64,000 nt of DNA, taken from positions 120,151-184,150 of the forward strand of contig NZ_LT828545.1 of assembly GCF_900170035.1 (NCBI RefSeq), in the 5' to 3' direction. Numbering within the stretch: the first letter of the stretch is position 1; each line of letters starts with the position of its first letter. Positions 30,111-39,478 of this stretch are shown here, in pieces. Both the position numbers and the translations under genes were made by a program. A model generated the notes under the pieces. That model was given only the letters and a program-made list of their open reading frames with translations. It searched no databases and was not told where the DNA came from. Source of the DNA: Desulfamplus magnetovallimortis. GTDB taxonomy: Bacteria; Desulfobacterota; Desulfobacteria; Desulfobacterales; Desulfobacteraceae.

Positions 30111-30455
30111 TTTATAGTATAAGGCCATTTAAAAATGATAGCCATTTTTATGGTAAAAGACAGTTTTTTGTGGTTGTTTGACAATATCGTTGACAAATAT
30201 GTTAACCAGATTGTCGAATGTCGAAATGTTCGGATTTTTTTCTGTCTTCTTGATTGTGTTCCAGAAGTACTTGACACTTTTTGGAGAGAGGTTTCCCAAC
30301 AGTAGATATGCTTTAAATGAACGTTAAAATCTGCAAATGCAGAATTGCAAAATATCCGCTATTGCTGTGGCCGTTTTTTTGCAGTATCAATTCATATCTA
30401 TGGATATCGTTGGCAAATGCTACAAAATAGAGTGGATATAAGGGGGAATGGTCTT

Positions 30456-32216
30456 ATGGACAAAATGGAAAAATTAATAACCGAGAGAAAATGTGGGAAG
30501 TTTTTTTATAACGGCCATGGCAAACCCATCTTGCCACAACGAAGCATGAAAGCCCTGAAAAAAACCTTGAAATACGGGGACTTTCTTATAAAATCAAAAA
30601 AGATTGTTGCTGGTTGCAAAGCTGTTATATTTTTTATGTGTGTACTTATGGTGATAAGTATATCTTTCAGTGTGTCAGCTCTGGAAACTCCACGTATAAA
30701 ATGGCAGAATGGAGGGTGTTTTTCCTCTTGGTGTGAGACAGGTTGGTACTCTTCACCAGCAGTGGCGGATCTGGATGAAGATGGAAAACAAGAGGTAATA
30801 GGAGCTTCTTATTCTATATTTGTATTAAATGGTGAGGACGGCTCTCTTAAATATCGCGTGGATCCGGAGGGTGGGCGTGTCTGGCCAGGGGTTGTAGTGG
30901 CTGATATTGATGGCGATGGCCATAAGGAGTTTGCCACAGCTCATGGCAGTGGATATCTTCATCTCTTTAATCATGATGGAACGCTTCGCTGGACAGTGAA
31001 CCCCATCTCCAGGGAATTAAGAGGGCTTTCAGCATGTGACCTTGATGGGGACGGCAGTATGGAGCTTGTTGTTACAGGTGCGGTTTCAAGCAAGGTAAAT
31101 ACCTGGGTGTATGAGCATGACGGAAGCCTTCGTAATGGTTGGCCGCAATTGGCTGATGAGAGCGGTTATGCCTATGGTGTTTTTAATGATAATGCCGCAG
31201 TGGGTGATCTGGATGGGGATGGAAGTGTGGAGATTATTGTTCCTTCTGATGTGCATTACATATGTGCTTATGACTCATGGGGCACTCCCTTGCCAACAAA
31301 CGAGATATATGGAGATAAGGCATGGGGCAAAGTTGGAGTGTGGGAAAGTCTTGAAGTTGAGCTTAGGGGATGGGGAGAGTGCGGAGGAGAGCGCAAAGAG
31401 CGTTATAGAACCAATTTTGCACATGGAGCTGCTTTGATGTGTGATTTTGATAAGGATGGTGTCCGTGAAATCGTGGCTACAGGTAATGTCTATGATTGTG
31501 CCATTGGTCATCCACCTGGACAGTATAATGGGATTTATATCTTTAATAGTGATCGATCTCGATTTAAATGGAATGGCCTCAACTGGGAAGATGCTCCGGT
31601 GGATACCGGAAGCCCTTTGACGGAAGATTACAATATCATTGAAAATAACCAGCCCAACCCCATAGTTGCGGATCTTGACGGAGATGGTATTGAAGAAATT
31701 CTTTACTCTTCCTATGATGGAAAAGTTCATGCATTCTGGTTAGATAAAACAGAGCATGGGGAGTGGCCTTTTTCGGTTCATGACTCATCAGAAGGCTATA
31801 TGCGGTTTGCATCCGAGCCTGTTGCATCTGATCTTGATGGTGACGGCAGTTGTGAAGTGCTTTTTACCTCCTGGGTGGAGAAGGGATCGGGGAGAACCGG
31901 TGATCTTTTTGTGTTAAATTCCGAAGGCAAGCTGCTACACAGGGTGCCCCTTCCAGAAGCGTATGGAAGCCCTGATTGGAACGGGGGGCTTGCTGCTCCT
32001 ACTCTTGCAGATATAGATGGAGATCCGGATCTTGAAATTATTGTTAATACTGCCCATTCAGGTTTTGTGGCCTATGATCTGCCCGGAACCTCCAATGCCG
32101 TTGTACACTGGGGAACAGGCAGGGGTAATATGCAAAGAACAGGAATTGCCCCCACATTGACGCCTACTCCTCCAGAACCTGTATCTCCACAAACACTTAA
32201 GATTGAACTCAATTGA
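30456..32216 (+). CDS. Secreted FG-GAP/VCBS-repeat protein, probably truncated
   Basis: 586 residues from an ATG with AGGGGG nine bases upstream; an in-frame ATG at 30345 has no such support. The body is a beta-propeller of FG-GAP/VCBS repeats with Ca-binding loops (DLDEDGKQEV, DIDGDGHKEF, DLDGDGSMEL, DLDGDGSVEI, DFDKDGVREI, DLDGDGIEEI, DLDGDGSCEV, DIDGDPDLEI) after a signal peptide ending FSVSA. Codons 20-47 or so come from a family-1 B-type repeat, giving an odd charged stretch before the hydrophobic segment. After a Pro/Thr-rich tail the frame hits TGA at 32214, but the same frame continues open for 38 more sense codons, suggesting a recent nonsense mutation. Surface or adhesion role (inference). 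Confidence 0.75.
   Translation: MDKMEKLITERKCGKFFYNGHGKPILPQRSMKALKKTLKYGDFLIKSKKIVAGCKAVIFFMCVLMVISISFSVSALETPRIKWQNGGCFSSWCETGWYSSPAVADLDEDGKQEVIGASYSIFVLNGEDGSLKYRVDPEGGRVWPGVVVADIDGDGHKEFATAHGSGYLHLFNHDGTLRWTVNPISRELRGLSACDLDGDGSMELVVTGAVSSKVNTWVYEHDGSLRNGWPQLADESGYAYGVFNDNAAVGDLDGDGSVEIIVPSDVHYICAYDSWGTPLPTNEIYGDKAWGKVGVWESLEVELRGWGECGGERKERYRTNFAHGAALMCDFDKDGVREIVATGNVYDCAIGHPPGQYNGIYIFNSDRSRFKWNGLNWEDAPVDTGSPLTEDYNIIENNQPNPIVADLDGDGIEEILYSSYDGKVHAFWLDKTEHGEWPFSVHDSSEGYMRFASEPVASDLDGDGSCEVLFTSWVEKGSGRTGDLFVLNSEGKLLHRVPLPEAYGSPDWNGGLAAPTLADIDGDPDLEIIVNTAHSGFVAYDLPGTSNAVVHWGTGRGNMQRTGIAPTLTPTPPEPVSPQTLKIELN
30510..30593 (-). repeat. Family-1 B-type repeat inside coding N-terminus
   Basis: Minus-strand B-type element ('gccatggcaaacccatct', 'gaagcatgaaagcc', 'ggggactttcttataaa') overlapping the 5' end of the VCBS gene and read through in frame. 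Transcripts of this gene would carry its hairpins near the start codon. Confidence 0.8.
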
Positions 32217-32333
32217 AAAGGTGGGTGGTGTCCCAAATATGTTGATGAGCTCTTCACAAACCTTGATTCAGCAGGGCTTTCACAAAAAGATATCAACACT
32301 TTTATGACACTACCAAAAGGTGTACCTTCATGA
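32217..32333 (+). pseudogene. In-frame continuation after the VCBS stop codon
   Basis: Directly after the TGA at 32214-32216 the same frame stays open to a TGA at 32331, encoding a protein-like tail (KYVDELFTNLDSAGLSQKD). It has no start codon or RBS of its own. The most likely reading is the original C-terminus of the VCBS protein, cut off by a nonsense change. Its end overlaps the convergent acyltransferase gene. Confidence 0.4.
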
Positions 32334-32958
32334 TCTTTTCTACATTTTGACGTTGCTGTTCAAATTCATGGGGAGTTTCTGGTATGGGTAAATGTATGGG
32401 AGCACCAAAATTCAATGTAACCCTTGAAAATGGTTTTGGCAGCATAAAGCGATCCCATGAATTAAAAAACCATGCATTGTCTGAGGATGTGTAAAATGGC
32501 ACTATTATGGCATTGCTCTCCATTGCCATTTTGATAAGCCCAGGTTTTACTATGCCCAAGGGGCCTTGTGGGCCATCTGTTATATGGGCACCAAATCCAT
32601 GGGTGTTCAGATGTTTTATCATTTCATCCATTGCCTCTTTTCCCCCAACTGAAGAGGAGCCTCTTGCCGTGTGCCAGCCTGATCGTTTTGCTACTGCTGC
32701 GATCAGTTCCCCATCTCTGCTTCTGCTTATCATTAATGCGGGATTAAGGGGGGTATATCGCTTGAAATAGCTTATAGCTGCAAAGAATTGCTGATGCCAT
32801 GTACAGAGTACTATTGTCTCTCCTTTTTTCAGGAGATTCTGCCACTCTTTTTCATGCTTTACGGTTAAACGAAATGTAAGTGCGTACAGCTTTATAAAAT
32901 AGTAAAGAATAGCTGTGAATGGCCATTTATATACAAGCCATTTTAATTTTTTGAACAT
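32302..32958 (-). CDS. Lysophospholipid acyltransferase family protein (DUF374)
   Basis: 218 residues. DUF374-type features: hydrophobic N-terminal helix (about 12-32), TWHQQFFA, a SRSRDGELIA block, GSSSVGGKEA and TDGPQGPLGIVKPG. Members resemble lipid A/KDO acyltransferases and are thought to act at the inner membrane on lipid precursors; the exact substrate is unknown. AAGGA lies upstream of the ATG at 32958. It is the third gene of a dtd-trmJ-acyltransferase operon, 26 bp behind trmJ. Confidence 0.85.
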   Translation of the reverse strand: MFKKLKWLVYKWPFTAILYYFIKLYALTFRLTVKHEKEWQNLLKKGETIVLCTWHQQFFAAISYFKRYTPLNPALMISRSRDGELIAAVAKRSGWHTARGSSSVGGKEAMDEMIKHLNTHGFGAHITDGPQGPLGIVKPGLIKMAMESNAIIVPFYTSSDNAWFFNSWDRFMLPKPFSRVTLNFGAPIHLPIPETPHEFEQQRQNVEKIMKVHLLVVS

Positions 32959-32984
32959 GTTTTTTCCTTTATATCTTTCCTGTT

Positions 32985-33743
32985 TCACTCTTTTCCAGAG
33001 CCTTCTGTTGCAGAAGGATTTCTCTGGCTGTTGACCCATTCGATTTTACTCATAAGTCCCCTTATGATTCTTACATCCCTGTCCATAAGTGCTGCTCTTC
33101 CAAAGATTCTTCTGAAAGTTCTCATAAGATGATCAGGGTTCTGGGGATCAAGAAACTCAATATCATTGAGGGCCTTTTGCATATGGGAATACATCTGTTC
33201 AATTGAATCAATGGTGGCAGGGGGCTTTGGGTCAACCGGAGATGAAATCTTGTTTCGCATTGTTCTTGAGATTTCATAGAGAAATATTGTAAGTGCATGG
33301 GATATGTTCATGGAGGGAAAGGCATCATCTGTGGGAATGGTGACAAAGTGCTGACAAAGTGCTAGTTCATCAGTATCAAGCCCATTGTCTTCCCTGCCAA
33401 GTACTAAAGCGCATCTGATGGAATCATCCATATCTGAAACTTTTTCTGCTGCGCTGTCAGGAGTGAAAAAGTTTTTTCTGTATCTGCCAAATCTGCGGGT
33501 TGTGCCAAAGGCCACATGGCAATCTTTAATTGCCTGTGGAAGGTTTTCAAAAATCCTGGCTTCCGAAAGCATATGCTGCGCACTCAATGCCATCTTTCGT
33601 GCTTCCCTTGATTGGTAGCCCCTGCATGGATTTACAATGCGAAGATCATGGAAGCCAAAATTCATCATTGCTCTGCATACAGAGCCGATATTAAGAGGTC
33701 CCTGTGGTTCAACAAGGATCACGGTGAGGTTATCTTTTTTCAT
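32985..33743 (-). CDS. trmJ: tRNA (cytidine/uridine-2'-O-)-methyltransferase TrmJ-like
   Basis: 252-residue SPOUT/TrmH-family RNA methyltransferase that transfers a methyl group from SAM to a ribose 2'-OH, in TrmJ at position 32 of the tRNA anticodon loop. Motifs: [15 protein letters not shown] near the N-terminus, [15 protein letters not shown] and the knot motif [17 protein letters not shown]-terminal helical extension is typical of TrmJ. Its start codon overlaps the dtd stop (ATGA), so the two are translationally coupled. Confidence 0.92.
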   Translation of the reverse strand: MKKDNLTVILVEPQGPLNIGSVCRAMMNFGFHDLRIVNPCRGYQSREARKMALSAQHMLSEARIFENLPQAIKDCHVAFGTTRRFGRYRKNFFTPDSAAEKVSDMDDSIRCALVLGREDNGLDTDELALCQHFVTIPTDDAFPSMNISHALTIFLYEISRTMRNKISSPVDPKPPATIDSIEQMYSHMQKALNDIEFLDPQNPDHLMRTFRRIFGRAALMDRDVRIIRGLMSKIEWVNSQRNPSATEGSGKE

Positions 33744-34207
33744 GGGTTTTTGTGTTTGGGCTTTAATTCTTCTGTATCAAGAGTTAATGTGACAGGGCCG
33801 CTGTTTGTTAGAGTTACATCCATCATTGCCCCGAATACTCCGGTTTCAGTGTGAATGCCCTTTTCACGGGTAAGTTGTACAAAATACTCATACAATCTCT
33901 CTGCTGTTTCAGGATATGCAGCATTTACAAATGACGGACGTCTTCCCTTGTGGCAATCTCCAAAAAGGGTAAACTGTGATATCACTAGAAGCTCCCCTTG
34001 CACATCAAGCAGGGAACGGTTGAGCTTTCCGTTCTCATCCTCAAAAATTCTTAGATTGATAATTTTTTCTGCAAGAAAGGAAGCTTGTGATTCAGTATCA
34101 TGATGGCCGACTCCAAGCAAAATTACAAGGCCATTGTCAATGGTTCCGGTAATTTTGTCAGCAACAGAGACACTTGCTTTGGTTACCCTTTGCAGGACTG
34201 CTTTCAT
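33740..34207 (-). CDS. dtd: D-aminoacyl-tRNA deacylase
   Basis: 155 residues, normal length for DTD. It removes D-amino acids (and glycine) mis-attached to tRNA. The two signature motifs are present: SQFTL (in [12 protein letters not shown]) and the Gly-cisPro motif in NSGPVTL near the C-terminus, as well as the N-terminal [15 protein letters not shown]. First gene of the dtd-trmJ-acyltransferase operon, with a 4-bp overlap to trmJ. A family-4 element lies just upstream. Confidence 0.97.
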   Translation of the reverse strand: MKAVLQRVTKASVSVADKITGTIDNGLVILLGVGHHDTESQASFLAEKIINLRIFEDENGKLNRSLLDVQGELLVISQFTLFGDCHKGRRPSFVNAAYPETAERLYEYFVQLTREKGIHTETGVFGAMMDVTLTNSGPVTLTLDTEELKPKHKNP

Positions 34208-34240
34208 CAGATGGATTCTCCTTTTTTGTTAGAAAATGTT

Positions 34241-34343
34241 GCATCCTTCATAATCCATCAAAAGTAGTTGGCAGTTTTTTGAGATAATTCCCGAAAAATG
34301 GGAATGTGGCTCCAGAAAGTGTAAACTGGCAAATGAAGGATGC
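34241..34343. repeat. Family-4 MITE-like element
   Basis: 103 bp bounded by GCATCCTTCAT and ATGAAGGATGC, perfect 11-bp terminal inverted repeats. An internal 'attcccgaaaaatgggaat' hairpin and 'agtgtaaactggc' lie toward the right end. Sits between dtd and the solute-binding protein gene. Confidence 0.85.
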
Positions 34344-34377
34344 CGAAAACGTGTAAAGAGCTGTGTCATTAAAACGG

Positions 34378-35160
34378 TTAAAATCCATGTTTCAGAAGGA
34401 TTTCTGCATAAGTGCCATTATCTTTTATTTGCTTAAGTCCCTTGTTAAACTCTTTAAGATATGTTTCGGCATTTTCCCCATCTTTTGGAAAAGCAACGTA
34501 TAGTGGATTGGATGAAAGGACACCTGGTACAATCTCGATGTTATCCCTTATTTCAGGCCGGTTTGTGTTAACCCAGAAAAGTAGGCGTTTTTTTGATGCT
34601 GCAATAAGGTCAAGCCTTCCTTCAAGAAGCTTTTTGATATTAAGCTCAAGTTTTCTTACAGACTCCTTTTGTAAAAAATCAGCACTGTCAAATTCCGATG
34701 AATAGGCATAGCCGTGTTCAATGCCAATTTTGTAAGGCTTTAAGTCTTCAATTGTATTCCATACAATGTTTTTGCCTTTAACAGCAAATAGTACTATTTC
34801 GCTTTCACTTACAGGCTCTGAATATAGGAGCCATTCTGCTCTCTCTTCACTATGATATATGCCAAGAATTGCATTAAAATAGAGATTTTTGGCTTCATAC
34901 ATTGCCCTTTTCCAGGGAACAAAGCTGATTGAAATTTCATGGCCTGTCTCTTTATATGCAGTTCTGACAATATCTGAAAAATATCCTTCATCTTTAAGGT
35001 TTGGGCCATAGTAAGGTTCCCACTCTAAGGTAACAAAGCTTATTTTGGGGTTTTCAGCATTTACAGTTATCGCTCCAATGAGAAAAGTTATAAAAATGAA
35101 AATTGTAAAAAACATTGAGTTGATATAGTGAATTTTTGGATGACTCATAGTTTTTGACAT
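34378..35160 (-). CDS. Stand-alone SBP_bac_3-type periplasmic solute-binding protein
   Basis: 260 residues: signal peptide (about 16-36, ending VNA) then a family 3 solute-binding fold (FVTLEWEPYYGPNL, DIVRTAYKETGHEISISFVPWKRA, LYVAFPKD). Such proteins bind amino acids or small organic acids. No ABC permease or ATPase is adjacent, so it may serve a distant transporter or present ligand to a sensor such as the SBP-domain kinase at 196-4386 (inference). GGAG eight bases upstream of the ATG. Confidence 0.85.
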   Translation of the reverse strand: MSKTMSHPKIHYINSMFFTIFIFITFLIGAITVNAENPKISFVTLEWEPYYGPNLKDEGYFSDIVRTAYKETGHEISISFVPWKRAMYEAKNLYFNAILGIYHSEERAEWLLYSEPVSESEIVLFAVKGKNIVWNTIEDLKPYKIGIEHGYAYSSEFDSADFLQKESVRKLELNIKKLLEGRLDLIAASKKRLLFWVNTNRPEIRDNIEIVPGVLSSNPLYVAFPKDGENAETYLKEFNKGLKQIKDNGTYAEILLKHGF

Positions 35161-35210
35161 ATTTCTGTCTCCATTTTAATAATGTGTAAAAATAAATTAT
35201 GAACACCAGG

Positions 35211-36071
35211 TTATCTATAAAGACGAGGCTTCGGCCATTTCATGTTGAATCCAGCATTTTGCAGAATGCGGATTCCTTTTGCCATGTTAAGACCTATATC
35301 ACTGACAGAATGGGAATCATCGCCTGGAACAACATTGATACGAAATTCCTTTGCCTTTTCAAGTATTTGGGCAGATATATATGGTTCCTCTGCCCCTTTT
35401 TTAAGTGCCCTGAGATTGAAGTCCATAATAAGATTCTTTTCCCTTATTATTTTGAGGTTTCTTACAATCCGTTGCCAGACATCAGGGGCTTTTATGGTCT
35501 CTTTATAATTGCTGTCAAAAATTCTGATAAGGTCGAAATGTCCCACAACAGCAGGGGATAAGGTCTCAATCATTTCGTATTGTATGTCAAAATAGCGGCA
35601 GTAAAGGGCGTGAATTCCACCGGCTCTCTTGACAGCTTCTTGATAGCTGTCAGGTGAATAATCAATGCAATGATCATCCACATGATGAACTGATCCCACA
35701 ATATAATCAGGCTTATAGTTATTTATGGCATTTAAAACCAGCTTTTTGAATCCTCTGTAAGTTTCTGTCTCAAAAGCTGTATAAATTTTGATCTTGTCCT
35801 GATATTTTTGTTGAAGAACTCTGCATTTTGACATGTACTTTTTAAAATTTTCTTTTAGAAATTTTTGATCAAGTCCGGATTCAATTTCGTCTGTATATCG
35901 CAATTCATTGGAGGGCGGATATATGTGCTCTGTGATTCCTACCCATTTGAATCCAAGTTCAATGTAGCGTAAAATCATTGATTCCAGTGTGTCCTGTGCG
36001 TGGTTGCAGAATTCTCTGCTGTGACCACCATGTACGGATACCATCTGATATAAATTTGTCTCTTCAGTCAT
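35211..36071 (-). CDS. PHP-domain histidinol-phosphatase-like phosphoesterase
   Basis: 286 residues from the ATG at 36071; a GTG at 36104 would add codons from a family-3-like repeat, and an internal ATG at 36044 is also possible. PHP signatures: VSVHGGHSREFCNHA, GITEHIYPP, DYIVGSVHHVDDH, VVGHFDLIRIF and PGDDSHS, giving the His/Asp/Glu set for a trinuclear metal site. This is the HisJ/HisK class that dephosphorylates L-histidinol phosphate, but no other his gene is near, so another phosphoester substrate is possible. Confidence 0.85.
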   Translation of the reverse strand: MTEETNLYQMVSVHGGHSREFCNHAQDTLESMILRYIELGFKWVGITEHIYPPSNELRYTDEIESGLDQKFLKENFKKYMSKCRVLQQKYQDKIKIYTAFETETYRGFKKLVLNAINNYKPDYIVGSVHHVDDHCIDYSPDSYQEAVKRAGGIHALYCRYFDIQYEMIETLSPAVVGHFDLIRIFDSNYKETIKAPDVWQRIVRNLKIIREKNLIMDFNLRALKKGAEEPYISAQILEKAKEFRINVVPGDDSHSVSDIGLNMAKGIRILQNAGFNMKWPKPRLYR

Positions 36072-36083
36072 ATTCAAAGTATT

Positions 36084-36150
36084 ACCGTGAAAAAAATCCC
36101 CCACTTTTTTTTATGGTCGGGGGTGGCCAACTCGGCCATGGAGGTTTAGA
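36084..36150 (+). repeat. Family-3-like repeat, degenerate
   Basis: 'attaccgtgaaaaaaatccc' to 'gtggccaactcggccatgga' resembles the second copy type at 10835-10902. The rest of the gene-free stretch 36151-36551 is AT-rich leader sequence without recognisable structure. Confidence 0.5.
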
Positions 36151-36551
36151 GATAAGGGTACGTATTCAGTGTGTTACAAGGATTTTTTATTTATTCCCAT
36201 AGAGTAAAACAGGTAGCACGACACTTGCCTAAAATCAAGAATTTAAAAAAACGGAATATAGTAACTATAGCTTTCCAGAAAAATATTTTATTTTTTGGTC
36301 AAGAAAATTAATCCAGATAACAGATAGTTAGACATTTCCATTATCAATTTTATTATATGGAATACTATACTCAAAATAGAAGTAATGTCACTTCACACTA
36401 TATTTAAAAAGCAAAATTTCTTGACTATATCCTTATGTAAAGAGTAGTGTTTTCAATGACGACACACTCTACCCCTGTCTGGTATTTCTGAGTTTTGATG
36501 AGACTATCAAATGTTATGACTTGAACATTTTTACTTTTCGGATGTAATCTT

Positions 36552-38069
36552 ATGGACTTTATAAATCAGAATCTCCTGATTGTCGATGATAACCCGGAAA
36601 TCCTTGATTCCCTTTCTGAACTTCTTGAGGATGAGGGATTTGAGCTCCGTGCAGCAAAATCCGGAGAAGATGCCATTGACATTCTTTCTGAATTTAATCC
36701 CGCAGTTATTCTTTCCGACATGAATATGCCTGGCATGAGCGGACTTGAGCTTCTTAAAGAAGTTCGAAAATCCAACCATGTTGTTCAGTTTGTGGTTTTA
36801 ACAGGTTATGCAACTGTCAGAAATGTTGCTGAAAGTATGGCAGATAACGGCGCTTTTGCATATCTTCAAAAACCTATAATGGATTTTGAAATTCTTTTCA
36901 GTACATTGCGTCAGGCCATGCAAAAGTATCAATTGCTCCAAGAAAATAAGTTGTGGGAGGAGCGCCTGAAAAAGGCAAACGCCACATTTGAAGCAATTTT
37001 TGAAAATATGGATGCTGTTGTCTATGTTGCAGATATGCAGACATATGAACTGATTTATGCAAATACAAAATTCAAGAGGCTTTTTGGATTTGATGGAGAG
37101 CCGGATTCATACAGGAAAAAATTGTGCTGGCAGGTTCTTCAGAAAGCCAATAAAGGGCCTTGTGATTTTTGCACCAATCTAAAGCTTGTGGATAGTCAGG
37201 GGAAGCCATTCCAGCCATACACCTGGGAGTTTTACAATCCTGTTCTAAAACGACATTTCAGTATCAAAGATCAGGCCATATACTGGCACGACGGCCGTCT
37301 GGTAAGACTTGAAATTGCAATGGATATGACAAAATACCGCAAAATTTCCAGGGAGATGCAGAAAGCAAAAAGATTCAAGGCAATCGGCGTTCTTGCAGGA
37401 GGGATTGCCCATGATCTCAATAATACCCTTGCTGCCATTCTTGGAAATCTAAACCTTGCTCAACTCATTGTTGCAAATTCTGAAGCTGATGAATACTTTG
37501 ATGCTGCCGAAGCGGGCATAATGCAGGCAAAAGAGCTTTCCGGTAAACTTCTTGGCCTTGCAAGGGGGGAAGAACCTGTTAAAAAAAGGGTTGACATGAA
37601 AAAACTTGCAGAAGCCTTTATCAGTAATAAAGAGTGCAAAACCCCCATTAGACTTGATGTTGCTGATCCTTTGCTTGATTACCCTGTTGATGGCGATGCT
37701 GAACAGATCAAGACTGTTTTGTATAATCTAACAGTCAATGCAACTGAAGCCATGGATTTTAAAGGGGAAGTCCGGATCTCAATTCATCGCCATTTCAGCT
37801 CAACCCACCATTGCGAATATGTTGTTACTGGTGTTCATGATACCGGAAGGGGAATCACCGCATCAGATGTGGAGAAAGTGTTTGATCCTTATTACACAAC
37901 AAAATTTCCAGGTGCGGATAAGGGAACTGGTCTTGGGCTCTCCATTGCCTACTCCATTGTAAGAAAACATGACGGCTTTATTGATATTGATTCAGTGGAA
38001 GGGAAGGGTACCAGGGTTGATGTCTATATTCCTGTGGCAGGAAATGTTTGTGACGATAAAGAGCTTTAG
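36552..38069 (+). CDS. REC-PAS-HisKA-HATPase sensor kinase
   Basis: 505-residue cytoplasmic kinase. The N-terminal receiver has its phospho-acceptor Asp56 (LSDMNMPGMSG) and the conserved Lys in LQKPI. A PAS-like domain follows (about 140-265), with an unusual Cys pair CDFCTN. HisKA has the H-box GGIAHDLNN (near 286) and HATPase has GADKGTGLGLS. A receiver placed before a kinase means its activity can be set by another phosphodonor. No downstream output protein is adjacent. Monocistronic, with a weak RBS (GGAT). Confidence 0.92.
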   Translation: MDFINQNLLIVDDNPEILDSLSELLEDEGFELRAAKSGEDAIDILSEFNPAVILSDMNMPGMSGLELLKEVRKSNHVVQFVVLTGYATVRNVAESMADNGAFAYLQKPIMDFEILFSTLRQAMQKYQLLQENKLWEERLKKANATFEAIFENMDAVVYVADMQTYELIYANTKFKRLFGFDGEPDSYRKKLCWQVLQKANKGPCDFCTNLKLVDSQGKPFQPYTWEFYNPVLKRHFSIKDQAIYWHDGRLVRLEIAMDMTKYRKISREMQKAKRFKAIGVLAGGIAHDLNNTLAAILGNLNLAQLIVANSEADEYFDAAEAGIMQAKELSGKLLGLARGEEPVKKRVDMKKLAEAFISNKECKTPIRLDVADPLLDYPVDGDAEQIKTVLYNLTVNATEAMDFKGEVRISIHRHFSSTHHCEYVVTGVHDTGRGITASDVEKVFDPYYTTKFPGADKGTGLGLSIAYSIVRKHDGFIDIDSVEGKGTRVDVYIPVAGNVCDDKEL

Positions 38070-38121
38070 GGAGCAATATAGCTTTTGGTGACGGGATTCT
38101 GTCTCATTCTCTACTTTATTT

Positions 38122-39468
38122 TTAAAGCCTCTGGATAATATAAAGAAAGGTTGGTACCCTGCTCAGGGTTTTAAGACGGTTAAACTCAAATAGTACTTCC
38201 CTTGATGGTTTGTTTATTCGAAGGGGTGAGAGATAAACCGTGCCTTTGGTTTTTGTTCGTGCAATTTTTTCTCTGACAAGATTTAAAAAAGCTGGATAAT
38301 GTCCGTCAGGAAGATTTTCATCCATTATGAAATTGGCGGTTATCTCAATATTGGGGTATGTTGCGTTAATGTGCTGAATATAAAGAAATGTCTCTTCAAC
38401 CTGTTTTGATGTAATTGGTTTACCGAGAAAATCAAGGGTCTCCTGGTCTGATGATTCAAGGCCGATGTTGATGTATGTGCAGAAAGGAAGCCTGTTCAAA
38501 TCATCAAGTAAAGCTTTGGCATCATTCACAGTGCCCTCCCTTTCCATCAATGAATCAACGCTGCCAAACATGAAAAGCGAGCTTCCCTTCATGAAGGCGT
38601 CTTTGAATCCAAATGCTTCATGGGCTGTTGCCGCAGCAGAAAGAATGGTCTCTTTCCCAGCATTCAGTGCATCGTGATCCCCCAGGAAAATGCTGTTATA
38701 ATTTACAATATCCTTTCCATATAGTTTTTTAAGAATCTCTATCTTCTCTTTTATTTTTTCTTTGCTTTTTATAGAAAAGGGTTTATCTGTTTTTATTCGG
38801 CAGAATCTGCATTTATAAAGGCAGCCTTCTGATATGGTGAGAGGTATAATATCATAGTCAACATGGCGGGCATCCGGCGGCATAACTGTAATTCTGCCAT
38901 CTGAAACTTCAAAAAGGTTTTGAGCTTTATTTTCAAGCCTTTCGGGAGTGTTTAGAAGTGCCTTTTCAAGAAATCTGATGAATATTTCTCTTTTTTCAGA
39001 TTCATTTGTTGTTTTTGAAGTATCCTTTTTCACAGAAATCATCACATCTTTTATGATTTCATGCCAGGACGAGACAATTCTTGCAACAGAAGCCTCTTTG
39101 AATGGTTTACCTCCTATCAGGGAGTTTGTGGGATATTGCAGATTGGGCAGATAGTACTCCCCTGTTGCTTCAAAGACTCCGGTGTATCCTCCGGTTGAAT
39201 AGTATATCCAGTCGTTTCCCATGCTCCTTTTTAGCCATTCAGAAGGCTGGATCCACTTTTTATCCTTTCCCTTTGCCCTTACAATCTCGTTATTAAGGTT
39301 GAACTGAAGTACAGCATCCTTTGTCTCAATTTCTGAATAGATGCCATACTTCAGGGGAAAACTTATCTTTGTATATTCACTTGCACCCCTTTTATTAAGT
39401 GTTATCCGGAAGTCTGGGGTGCTAAGTGACAGTGTTGGAAAAAAGTTGTCTGACAGCGATTGTTTCAT
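38122..39468 (-). CDS. Radical SAM protein with long N-terminal extension
   Basis: 448 residues. The [4Fe-4S]/SAM-binding motif is C216-x3-C220-x2-C223 (GCLYKCRFCR), unusually far from the N-terminus; the first 200 residues match nothing I recognise. Downstream features fit an Elp3/B12-independent radical SAM barrel (YNSIFLGDHDAL, TYINIGLESSDQETL, EITANFIMDENLPDGH). Substrate unknown. It begins 10 bases after the stop of the acyl-CoA synthetase gene and its RBS (CGGAC) lies in that gap, so the two are co-transcribed. Confidence 0.87.
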   Translation of the reverse strand: MKQSLSDNFFPTLSLSTPDFRITLNKRGASEYTKISFPLKYGIYSEIETKDAVLQFNLNNEIVRAKGKDKKWIQPSEWLKRSMGNDWIYYSTGGYTGVFEATGEYYLPNLQYPTNSLIGGKPFKEASVARIVSSWHEIIKDVMISVKKDTSKTTNESEKREIFIRFLEKALLNTPERLENKAQNLFEVSDGRITVMPPDARHVDYDIIPLTISEGCLYKCRFCRIKTDKPFSIKSKEKIKEKIEILKKLYGKDIVNYNSIFLGDHDALNAGKETILSAAATAHEAFGFKDAFMKGSSLFMFGSVDSLMEREGTVNDAKALLDDLNRLPFCTYINIGLESSDQETLDFLGKPITSKQVEETFLYIQHINATYPNIEITANFIMDENLPDGHYPAFLNLVREKIARTKTKGTVYLSPLRINKPSREVLFEFNRLKTLSRVPTFLYIIQRL

Positions 39469-39478
39469 TTGTCCGTGT

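Noticed and set aside
32214..32216. TGA as selenocysteine codon in the VCBS gene
   Set aside because: It is not in a redox-active family or CxxU-like context and no clear SECIS-type hairpin follows; a nonsense mutation is simpler.
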